Shown: positions 1 to 5,680 of the stretch, one piece after another
Numbering within the stretch: the stretch's first letter is position 1
How the letters are laid out: each line of letters starts with the position of its first letter
NCBI GenBank assembly: GCA_030632625.1
Contig: DAOVUK010000051.1
Coordinates: 1-10,844 of the forward strand
DNA from: Gammaproteobacteria bacterium
GTDB taxonomy: Bacteria; Pseudomonadota; Gammaproteobacteria; GRL18
Reading direction: 5' to 3'
DNA length: 10,844 nucleotides
The notes under the pieces: model-generated
The model's input: only the letters and a program-made list of their open reading frames with translations
Database searches by the model: none
What the model was told of the DNA's origin: nothing
Program-made: the position numbers and the translations under genes

Positions 1-996
1 CCTGCCATAGAGTTTGCATTGATTTGGATATTTTTTACCCAGAACCACACTGGCACAATCACAGCCGGCCGGCATCTCACCAATATGACGACGTGATTTT
101 TTATCATGATCCGGGAAAATCAGCCGGGCATTGTGCTGACTGTATTCAGCTTTGAGTTGAAAACCTGAGCCGGGAATAATGCCGATACCACGCCAGTTGG
201 CATCTCCAATATCCATGGTTTTTTTCAGCTGGTTTTTAGCCGATATATTACCCTCATCTTTAACGAGTTGCGGATAGCAATTATCCAGAAAGAGTCGATC
301 TTCCAGTTTTTGTCGTATGACGGAGTAAAAAGCCGCCAGCAGGCTTTCAGTATTGAATCCGGCGACCGCTGCAGGTAAGTGGTGCTGGTCAATAACAAAC
401 TGCCATTCATTAGACCCCATGACAGTAGCAACGTGACCAGGGGCAATCAGAGCATCAAATCCCGGCGAATCTGACTGCAGCAGCATGGCAACTGCAGGCC
501 ATGTTAAGCGTCCTGAAAGCAGCAATAATAAATTGTCTGGAATGCCTTCTGCAATGAGTCCTGCAGTCGGGGCTGTGGTTGTTTCAAACCCTGCGGCAAA
601 AAAAACAATTTTTCTGTGTGGATTATCCCGGGCAATTTGTCGCGCTTCCAGTGGCGAGGCAATAGCACGCACATCAGCGCCGGAAGCCTTTGCCTGCTGT
701 AAGGTGCGGATGGATTTTTTACCGACATTGACGGGAACTCTGAGCATATCGCCAAAAGCAAGCAGAATAATATCTTCATGCAGAGCCAGTTGAATGGCCA
801 GATAAATATCTTCTTCGGGACAGATACAGACAGGGCAGCCAGGGCCTGGTATGAGTTCAATTTGCGGGTGCAGGGCATTGCGAATACCCGCCATAGAAAT
901 GGAACGTTCATGGCCGCCGCAGACATTCATAATTTTAATCGTTCTGCCTGCTAACTTTTCCTGAGTCAGAGCTGATGCCATCTGCTCATTGATCAT
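1..996 (-). CDS. hypD: HypD, hydrogenase Fe(CN)2CO cofactor assembly protein (3' end cut by window)
   Basis: Cytoplasmic scaffold that, with HypC, holds the iron while CN and CO ligands are added for the [NiFe] site. Reading the minus strand from ATG 996 gives an uninterrupted 332-codon frame to the window edge; about 30-40 C-terminal residues should be missing. Visible motifs are NVCGGHERSI (C26, H29), GPGCPVCICPEED (C54, C57), FAAGFETTT in mid-protein, and a C-terminal cysteine region GCDCASVVLGKKYPNQC that fits the [4Fe-4S] ligand region. The usual CGGHTH motif of E. coli HypD reads CGGHER here; the essential Cys and first His are kept. ATG 996 is the only in-frame ATG between the upstream stop and the conserved region apart from M6. 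It has no clear Shine-Dalgarno sequence but overlaps the stop of a small upstream frame (TAATG). Last visible gene of hypCABD; hypE could follow outside the window. Confidence 0.95.
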   Translation of the reverse strand, partial: MINEQMASALTQEKLAGRTIKIMNVCGGHERSISMAGIRNALHPQIELIPGPGCPVCICPEEDIYLAIQLALHEDIILLAFGDMLRVPVNVGKKSIRTLQQAKASGADVRAIASPLEARQIARDNPHRKIVFFAAGFETTTAPTAGLIAEGIPDNLLLLLSGRLTWPAVAMLLQSDSPGFDALIAPGHVATVMGSNEWQFVIDQHHLPAAVAGFNTESLLAAFYSVIRQKLEDRLFLDNCYPQLVKDEGNISAKNQLKKTMDIGDANWRGIGIIPGSGFQLKAEYSQHNARLIFPDHDKKSRRHIGEMPAGCDCASVVLGKKYPNQCKLYGR

Positions 997-1178
997 TAAA
1001 AGCCAGGATTTTGCATCAATATTTGTGATTGCCTTAGCCTCTCGTTAAGGAATAATTGTTCCAAAATGGTGAATACTGAGTCTATGAATATAGGATGTAT
1101 TATTTTGTGATTTGACGCAGTCCGAACAAAATAATACATCCTATATTCATAGATGGTTTCTACATCAGAAATGCTCAC
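996..1178 (-). other. 60-codon frame filling the hypB-hypD gap; possible coupling leader, probably not a conserved protein
   Basis: A GTG start at 1178 overlaps the hypB TAG stop (TAGTG), and the TAA stop overlaps the hypD ATG (TAATG). The frame therefore spans the entire gap in register. It contains both arms of a 28-bp inverted repeat, and I recognise no protein family in it. It has no good ribosome binding site of its own. Its possible role, inferred only, is to carry terminating ribosomes from hypB to hypD, which itself lacks an obvious ribosome binding site. It may equally be a chance frame. Confidence 0.3.
1081..1153. repeat. Perfect 28-bp inverted repeat with 17-nt loop between hypB and hypD
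   Basis: The left arm 1081-1108 and right arm 1126-1153 are exact reverse complements; the loop is 1109-1125 and contains a further GAC-GCA-GTC mini-stem. The arms are A+T rich with a central GGATG/CATCC. No flanking target-site duplication is visible and no U-run follows directly, so a simple intrinsic terminator is unlikely, and hypD downstream is intact. Candidates are a short palindromic mobile element or MITE remnant, or an RNA hairpin that sets transcript processing between hypB and hypD. Confidence 0.9.
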
Positions 1179-2062
1179 TAACTATGAGTATGACTGTGTT
1201 GATGCTGATAATTTTTCTCACTCTGATCTTTATGTATAGTATCTTTTTGAATCATTGGTAAAACAGTTTCGCCTTGTGCCAAATGAGCTTTGTAATGCTT
1301 TATTTGATGTTTTAACCATGAAATCCACTCTTCCATACCAAGATTTTTTCGTGCAGAGAGTTGCAGAACCGGTGCCGGATTGGCCAGATTGCGGATGTTT
1401 TTTTCTGCTTTACTGACATCGAAATCATCCAGAAAGGGCAGTAAATCAGTTTTGGTTACAAGGATTAAATCAGAACCTCGAAACATCACAGGATATTTGG
1501 CTGGTTTATCATCGCCTTCAGTAACGGAAAGCAGGGTAACATTCAGGTGGTGTCCCAGATCAAAACTGGCAGGGCAGACCAGATTGCCCACATTTTCAAT
1601 AAACACAATATCCAGACCATCTAACGCCAGCTCGTGCAGGGCATCGTGAACCATATAGGCATCCAGATGACAGGCGCTGCCGGTGGTTATTTGAATCGCG
1701 GGTACATTCTTGTCTCGTATTCGCCGGGCATCGTTTTCTGTTTCCAGATCGCCTTCTATCACGGCAATGGATAATTGTTCGCTGTCTTTGCTAGTCTTTT
1801 TTTGTGCATGAGTCAGGGCATCAATTGTGGCTTCCAGCAGGGCAGTTTTACCTGAACCGGGTGAGGACATCAGATTAATGGCCAGGACTTTGTGCTTATC
1901 AAAGTGTTCACGATTATGGGCCGCACGATGGTTATTTTCATGCAGCAAGTTCTGTAATACTTCCACCGCTTCACTGCCGCCTTCAGTTTTAGCATGTTTA
2001 CCGCCTGCTTCAATGAGACTGCGATTGGCCTCGGTGACATTACAACCACAGGTATCACACAT
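1178..2062 (-). CDS. hypB: HypB, GTPase for nickel insertion into hydrogenase
   Basis: Cytoplasmic SIMIBI-class GTPase that, with HypA, delivers Ni to the large-subunit precursor. The 294-aa product starts MCDTCGCN, the high-affinity metal motif CxxCGC (C2, C5, C7) seen in E. coli-type HypB. It continues with a His-scattered segment (H41, H45, H49, H53, H57), the P-loop SPGSGKT (67-73), EGDLETENDARR (103-114), the metal-site pair C131-H132, C163 in NVGNLVCP, and the guanine-specificity motif TKTD (203-206). The end is His-rich (H286, H288, H291, H293), whereas His stretches in this family usually follow the N-terminus. ATG 2062 is preferred over upstream in-frame ATGs because a strong GAGGAGGA (2068-2075) lies 5 nt before it and the CxxCGC motif begins there. 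It overlaps the hypA stop by 8 nt, which suggests translational coupling. Confidence 0.97.
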   Translation of the reverse strand: MCDTCGCNVTEANRSLIEAGGKHAKTEGGSEAVEVLQNLLHENNHRAAHNREHFDKHKVLAINLMSSPGSGKTALLEATIDALTHAQKKTSKDSEQLSIAVIEGDLETENDARRIRDKNVPAIQITTGSACHLDAYMVHDALHELALDGLDIVFIENVGNLVCPASFDLGHHLNVTLLSVTEGDDKPAKYPVMFRGSDLILVTKTDLLPFLDDFDVSKAEKNIRNLANPAPVLQLSARKNLGMEEWISWLKHQIKHYKAHLAQGETVLPMIQKDTIHKDQSEKNYQHQHSHTHS

Positions 2063-2420
2063 GTGACTCCTCCTCGTTTTTTTCCAGTTCAATTGATTCC
2101 AATAACATTTCATCACCACTTAACAAGCTGGTTTGCCAGGCACCACAGGCACTGCAAAGTAGTTGATTGATGCTTGCTTCATTTTCATTAGCGCAGATAT
2201 TACACCTTATTCGGATGGGTAAACACTGTGTTTCTAAGATAGCATCCTGAGCAATACTACCAGCACTGGCAAGGGGAAATGCATGCTCTAATAAGGCTGC
2301 TTCTACACCTGATAATGGTCCAATCCGGACAACTATTCTGGTCACAGTTTGGGCGTTATTCTGCAGGGCAATTTGTGTTACCTGCTCAATAATGCTCTGG
2401 CAAATGGACAGTTCATGCAT
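2055..2420 (-). CDS. hypA: HypA, nickel metallochaperone
   Basis: Small cytoplasmic zinc/nickel protein that partners HypB in loading Ni into the hydrogenase large subunit. The 121-aa product begins MHELSICQ; H2 and E3 of the MHE start form the Ni site known in the family. The structural zinc site is the pair CNIC (C73, C76) and CSAC (C89, C92). Its length is close to the usual 113-120 residues, with a short acidic tail (EKNEEES). Its ATG overlaps the end of hypC by 8 nt (ATGCATGA) and its own stop overlaps hypB by 8 nt, so the three genes form one tightly coupled message. No anomalies are seen. Confidence 0.96.
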   Translation of the reverse strand: MHELSICQSIIEQVTQIALQNNAQTVTRIVVRIGPLSGVEAALLEHAFPLASAGSIAQDAILETQCLPIRIRCNICANENEASINQLLCSACGAWQTSLLSGDEMLLESIELEKNEEESHV

Positions 2421-2667
2421 TGTCTTTGTCTACCAGAGCCTGATCCTCAAGAGAGAGCATTTCATCATAGATCTGCCAGGCTGTTGCTGCTTCTGCTTCA
2501 GACATTTTCTGGATGGCATAGCCGACATGGACAACAACATAATCGCCCACTTGGGTTACTTCATCCTGCAGCATAAATAAACTGACATCACGCTCAATCC
2601 CCTTAGCCTCACAGCGAGCCATAAACTGATTGATTTCCAGAATTTTCATTGGGATACCAAGACACAT
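2413..2667 (-). CDS. hypC: HypC, hydrogenase assembly chaperone
   Basis: Small chaperone that carries the Fe(CN)2CO unit with HypD and passes it to the large-subunit precursor. The 84-aa product starts with the signature MCLGIPM, in which C2 is the essential Fe-coordinating residue after Met removal, and has the conserved VHVGYA segment (H47). The size is typical (75-95 aa). AAGGTG lies about 8 nt upstream of ATG 2667 and supports the start. It is the first gene of the leftward hyp operon, so the operon promoter should lie in the 245-bp divergent gap. Only one hypC/hybG-type gene is visible here. Confidence 0.96.
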   Translation of the reverse strand: MCLGIPMKILEINQFMARCEAKGIERDVSLFMLQDEVTQVGDYVVVHVGYAIQKMSEAEAATAWQIYDEMLSLEDQALVDKDNA

Positions 2668-2744
2668 AGAAACACCTTTGTTGTTATCATATCCTAAGTA
2701 TATGACAAAAAAATAAATATAAAGTGCTAATTCCTGATTAAAAA

Positions 2745-2758
2745 TTGAGTTAGATCAT
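2745..2758. promoter_or_regulatory. Weak FNR/ANR-like palindrome
   Basis: TTGAG-TTAG-ATCAT matches the FNR consensus TTGAT-N4-ATCAA at 8 of 10 positions. Anaerobic control is common for hydrogenase operons. The centre is about 26 nt before the candidate plus-strand -10 (2777-2782), which is not the classical class II spacing, so the assignment is tentative. Confidence 0.25.
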
Positions 2759-2837
2759 TGGAAGCTTCAAAAATTCTAAAATACCTTGTATATCTCCATA
2801 AAAAAACTATGGTTAGAGTGAGGTAGTTTAATTTTAC

Positions 2838-2878
2838 AGCCCTGAGCTCAATTTAAAAGCCCTGAGCTAAACTTGAAA
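2838..2878. repeat. Two tandem 20-bp direct repeats upstream of the structural operon
   Basis: AGCCCTGAGCTCAATTTAAA (2838-2857) is followed directly by a second copy sharing 17 of 20 positions (2858-2878, starting AGCCCTGAGCTAAAC). The first 11 bases are identical. The period of about two helical turns and the position 35-75 nt before the hynD start fit an operator, though replication slippage would also explain it. The core resembles the repeats at 3806-3857. Confidence 0.7.
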
Positions 2879-2912
2879 GATGTTTACAAAACCTTTATAA
2901 ACGGGATGTTTT

Positions 2913-3437
2913 ATGGCAATGATTCTTGGTATTGGCAATACGTTACTAAAAGATGAAGGCATTGGTATCCATCTGCTCAATTACATCGAGGAACAGAATC
3001 CGCAATGGCAGTCATGTGACAAGATAGAGATGATCGATGGCGGCACACTGAGTTTTGATTTACTCGCCAGTATACAGGCTGATCAGGATTTAATTGTGCT
3101 GGATGCCATCAATTTAAATCAATCACCCGGTACAGTCTATTGTCTGCAGGATCAGGCAATGGATGAATTTCTTTCCCAGCCGGGTAAAAGTGTTCATGAA
3201 GTTTCCCTGCAGGATTTATTTGATATGAGCAGACTGGTTGATCAGTTGCCTGAAAAACGTGCCCTGATTGGTATTCAACCCGAGAGTATTGACTGGGGCT
3301 GTGAGCTGACTGCGGTGGTTCAGCAAGCCCTGCCTGCGGCAGAAATTCAGATAAAACAGATATTGGAACAATGGGGAGCCATCAGCCAACTAAAAGCCAT
3401 CAGCGATAAACAAAAAGCGGAAGAGAATCTATTGTGA
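2913..3437 (+). CDS. hynD: Hydrogenase maturation endopeptidase (M52 family, HynD/HyaD type)
   Basis: Nickel-dependent protease that removes the C-terminal tail of the large subunit after Ni insertion. The 174-aa product opens with ILGIGNTLLKDEGIG, the family signature. The three residues expected to bind the substrate Ni, by comparison with E. coli HybD (E16, D62, H93), are present as E15, D64 (VLDAIN) and H95 (SVHEVSL). Its substrate is presumably HynL in the same operon. ATG 2913 has GGGA at 2903-2906; ATG 2919 is an alternative start. It is the first gene of the plus-strand operon, and its TGA overlaps the next start (GTGA, 4 nt). The tail after about residue 150 is longer than in many family members. 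The symbol follows gene order; hydD or hyaD would be equivalent. Confidence 0.93.
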   Translation: MAMILGIGNTLLKDEGIGIHLLNYIEEQNPQWQSCDKIEMIDGGTLSFDLLASIQADQDLIVLDAINLNQSPGTVYCLQDQAMDEFLSQPGKSVHEVSLQDLFDMSRLVDQLPEKRALIGIQPESIDWGCELTAVVQQALPAAEIQIKQILEQWGAISQLKAISDKQKAEENLL

Positions 3438-3835
3438 GCTTTGATTCATTAGCAGAGATAAAAGTTCAGGTAGAAACGCCTGACTATGATAGCGGTAATC
3501 TGCAGAGTATTCTAAGCGAAATTAAATTTGCTCTGGAGCAGCTTCTGCAGCAAAACAAAACTCATTGTATTGATTTGCGCGCCATGCCCTGGTCACCTGG
3601 AGAAGAAACCAGGTTGGAAGAATACCTTGGCCGGGGAGAAATCAGCGTTGAACTGAATGCGCTGGGAAAGAGCAGCTTTTATGAAACTCGTTTCAGTGGT
3701 ATCTGGATAGTGACTCATTACAATCAGCAAGATGAAATAATAGGCAAATTAATTGAAATAACCTATATGCCCGATATGATTTATGCACAATATGAAGATG
3801 TAAAAAACAGCCTTGAACGTTTGCAACAGCCTTGA
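3434..3835 (+). CDS. HupH_C-domain hydrogenase expression/formation protein, single-domain form
   Basis: Member of the HupH/HyaF family, implicated in maturation or Fe-S assembly of the hydrogenase small subunit. The 133-aa product has the conserved core CIDLRAMP (45-52), EEYLGRGEISVEL (62-74), SSFYETRFSGIWIVTH (80-95) and an IEIT end (107-110). HupH and HyaF are usually about 280 aa with two related halves; this protein has only the C-terminal type of domain, so it is a short form. The start is GTG 3434, overlapping the protease stop by 4 nt; no other upstream start is possible without deep overlap. Placed just before the small-subunit gene, it probably acts on HynS. Its last codons lie inside the direct repeat at 3806-3857. 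No symbol is given because hupH denotes the longer protein. Confidence 0.85.
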   Translation: MSFDSLAEIKVQVETPDYDSGNLQSILSEIKFALEQLLQQNKTHCIDLRAMPWSPGEETRLEEYLGRGEISVELNALGKSSFYETRFSGIWIVTHYNQQDEIIGKLIEITYMPDMIYAQYEDVKNSLERLQQP

Positions 3836-3857
3836 ACTTATATAAACAATCTTGAAC
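3806..3857 (+). repeat. Three direct repeats of a 13-mer at 19/20-nt period, upstream of hynS
   Basis: AACAGCCTTGAAC occurs at 3806-3818 and 3825-3837, with AACAATCTTGAAC at 3845-3857. The first copy codes for NSLER of the HupH_C protein, the second contains its stop, and the third is in the gap before hynS. The 12-mer core ACAGCCTTGAAC is 10/12 identical to ACAGCCCTGAGC at 2836-2847. Either a regulator binds on one DNA face or this is a slippage product. Confidence 0.75.
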
Positions 3858-3879
3858 TAAGAATAACAGCAGGATCAGG

Positions 3880-4974
3880 ATGATGAATAAAAAAACACTT
3901 TTTGAATTACTGCAGCAGCAGGGGATCACACGACGTGGTTTTCTAAAATATTGTACCGCCTTAACATCACTCATGGCATTGCCGCCGGCAATGATACCGA
4001 CTGTTGCCAAGGCATTGGAATCCGCCAGACGGCCTTCAGTGATCTGGCTTTCTTTTCAGGAATGTACCGGCTGTACCGAATCTCTGACGCGCTCACATAG
4101 TCCAACAGTTGAAGGGCTGATCTTTGATTATATCTCCCTGGACTATCACCACACCCTGCAGGCAGCGTCAGGTGCTGCTGCAGAGCATGCCAGAGAACAG
4201 GCCATGAAGGATAATTATGGCAAATATCTGGTGGTGGTTGACGGTTCCATTCCCCTGGCAGATCCCGGCTATTCAACCATCGCCGGTATCAGCAATCTTG
4301 ATATGCTCAATGAGACGGTTGCCGGTGCTGCTGCTGTTATCGCCGTCGGCACCTGTTCAGCCTATGGCGGCCTGCCGCATGCTGCGCCGAATCCGACTGG
4401 TGCAGTGTCGGTGTCATCATTGATTAAAGATAAGCCAGTGATCAATGTGCCCGGATGTCCGCCAATACCAACAGTTATTACCGGTGTGCTGGCACACTAC
4501 TTAACCTTTGGCAGTATTCCGGAACTGGATGAGCTGGGCCGTCCCAAGGTCTTCTATGGTCAAAGTATCCATGATCGCTGCTACCGTCGCCCTTTCTATG
4601 ATAAAGGTCTGTTTGCCGAGACATTTGATGATGAAGGTGCAAAAAAAGGCTGGTGTCTGTATCGTCTGGGATGCAAAGGTCCTATGACTTATAACGCCTG
4701 TGCCACGCTGAAATGGAATCAGCAAACCAGCTGGCCGGTGGAATCAGGTCATGGCTGCCTGGGTTGCTCAGAACCGAACTTCTGGGATGCGGGCAGTTTT
4801 TATCAGGCGCTGTCCATTCCAGACGGTGACTATGCAAGAGCAGCAGGCTATGCCGCTGCAGCCGGGGTTGCAGTGGGTGCTGCTGCGGGTTTTGTGCATC
4901 AAAAAACAAAATCCACGGCAGTTGCGCAGCATAGTGAAATTTCAGTGGATGACTTTAGTTTGAATAAAGACTAG
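3880..4974 (+). CDS. hynS: Isp-type [NiFe] hydrogenase small subunit, Tat-exported
   Basis: Electron-transfer subunit with three Fe-S clusters, exported folded with HynL to the periplasm. The 364-aa precursor has twin arginines in TRRGFLKYC (R18, R19), a hydrophobic stretch, and a possible cleavage after VAKA (45). Cluster ligands are all visible: proximal C62, C65 (ECTGCTES), C159 and C193; distal H231, C234, C259 and C265; medial [3Fe-4S] C274, C293 and C296. The proximal motif has Gly where O2-tolerant enzymes have extra Cys, so this is the standard cluster type. An Ala/Gly-rich segment (320-340) may be the C-terminal membrane anchor. ATG 3880 and 3883 are both possible starts; AGGA at 3871-3874 fits either. 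The stop lies in a 16-bp tandem duplication. It is followed by isp1, the order known for Isp hydrogenases (hydS in Allochromatium naming). Confidence 0.96.
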   Translation: MMNKKTLFELLQQQGITRRGFLKYCTALTSLMALPPAMIPTVAKALESARRPSVIWLSFQECTGCTESLTRSHSPTVEGLIFDYISLDYHHTLQAASGAAAEHAREQAMKDNYGKYLVVVDGSIPLADPGYSTIAGISNLDMLNETVAGAAAVIAVGTCSAYGGLPHAAPNPTGAVSVSSLIKDKPVINVPGCPPIPTVITGVLAHYLTFGSIPELDELGRPKVFYGQSIHDRCYRRPFYDKGLFAETFDDEGAKKGWCLYRLGCKGPMTYNACATLKWNQQTSWPVESGHGCLGCSEPNFWDAGSFYQALSIPDGDYARAAGYAAAAGVAVGAAAGFVHQKTKSTAVAQHSEISVDDFSLNKD

Positions 4975-4987
4975 TTTGAATAAAGAC
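4956..4987 (+). repeat. Perfect 16-bp tandem duplication at the hynS stop
   Basis: TAGTTTGAATAAAGAC occurs at 4956-4971 and again at 4972-4987. The TAG opening the second copy is the hynS stop codon. With a single copy the frame would run on as ...NKDKQ and then TGA, so the duplication both moved the stop and spaced hynS from isp1. This looks like recent slippage. Confidence 0.95.
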
Positions 4988-5008
4988 AAGCAATGAAGGA
5001 GCTAATAC

Positions 5009-5680
5009 ATGGAACTGTTCAGCAATGCCAATGACTTCCTTCTCTGGGTCAGAGGTGATGCCTTTAATATTGCCCTGAGTATCTTTGTTATTGGAGTTAT
5101 TATCCGGGTTCTGGAAATCGTATTACTGGGAAGAAAAAAGGAATATTCAGAACCACGTGGTTCTGAATGGGGGCCGGGATTAAAAAATATAGTATCCCGT
5201 TCTGTGGCTGATAGCGGTACCTTCAAACGAGCACCCTTTGTTATCGTGGTCGGTTATATCTGGCATATTTGTTTTTTTATCGTATTACTATTATTTGTTC
5301 CTCATATTGAATTAATTCATGCCATGCTGGGCATAAAATGGCCGGGACTGGCAAGCCAGTTTATTGATGCATCGACTGTTGTCGCCATAGCAGCCATGCT
5401 GGGCATGCTGTGGCATCGTTTAACTCATCCGGTATTGAAATTTCTCAGCACTTATGAAGACTATCTTGTCTGGTTAGTCACTTTTTTACCGCTGCTGACA
5501 GGTTATATCGCCTTTCATCGTATGATTGCACCCTATCCTCTGGCGCTGGGTCTGCATATTCTCAGTGTGGAACTTTTAATGATTGTTTTTCCGTTCACCA
5601 AATTAATGCATGCCATTACGCTGTTTATTGCCCGCTGGTATACAGGAGCGACAATGGGGCGTAAGGGGATAGAATCATGA
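5009..5680 (+). CDS. isp1: Isp1, NarI/DsrM-like membrane cytochrome b
   Basis: Integral membrane haem b subunit linking the periplasmic hydrogenase to the membrane and to Isp2. The 223-aa product has about five hydrophobic helices (roughly 19-41, 76-98, 119-135, 152-169, 178-208). H183 and H201 in the last helix are 18 residues apart, the same spacing as the haem-ligand pair H187/H205 of E. coli NarI; H86 in the second helix is the best partner ligand, with H99, H104, H136 and H140 as other candidates. The family includes NarI, HdrE and DsrM. AAGGAG (4995-5000) is placed well for ATG 5009. The end overlaps isp2 by 4 nt (ATGA), so the two are coupled. In Isp hydrogenases this gene always accompanies an HdrD-like isp2, as it does here. 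Confidence 0.93.
   Translation: MELFSNANDFLLWVRGDAFNIALSIFVIGVIIRVLEIVLLGRKKEYSEPRGSEWGPGLKNIVSRSVADSGTFKRAPFVIVVGYIWHICFFIVLLLFVPHIELIHAMLGIKWPGLASQFIDASTVVAIAAMLGMLWHRLTHPVLKFLSTYEDYLVWLVTFLPLLTGYIAFHRMIAPYPLALGLHILSVELLMIVFPFTKLMHAITLFIARWYTGATMGRKGIES

Larger units (their letters stand above)
2668..2912. promoter_or_regulatory. Divergent intergenic control region between the hyp operon and the structural operon
   Basis: An A+T-rich 245-bp gap between two divergent operons must hold promoters for both. On the minus strand TATGAT followed by AACAACAAAGGTG upstream of hypC is a plausible -10 element, without a good -35. On the plus strand TAAAAT (2777-2782) is a plausible -10. No sigma-54 -24/-12 element was found. 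A 20-bp-period repeat (2838-2877) and an FNR-like palindrome (2745-2758) lie inside. The exact promoter positions are guesses. Confidence 0.5.

Noticed and set aside
504..926. 140-aa minus-strand open frame
   Set aside because: It lies in another frame of hypD, whose own frame is open throughout and carries the CGGH, GPGCPVC and GFETT motifs.
1081..1153. Intrinsic transcription terminator or CRISPR/integron element
   Set aside because: The arms are A+T rich without a following U-run, hypD continues downstream in the same operon, and there is no repeat-spacer array or integrase gene.
2063..2119. 19-residue N-terminal extension of HypB
   Set aside because: It overlaps hypA in another frame, and the strong GAGGAGGA plus the MCDTCGC motif place the start at 2062.
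2913..2945. TGGCAA...TTGGCAAT as a sigma-54 promoter
   Set aside because: It lies inside the protease coding start and does not fit the TGGCAC-N5-TTGC spacing.
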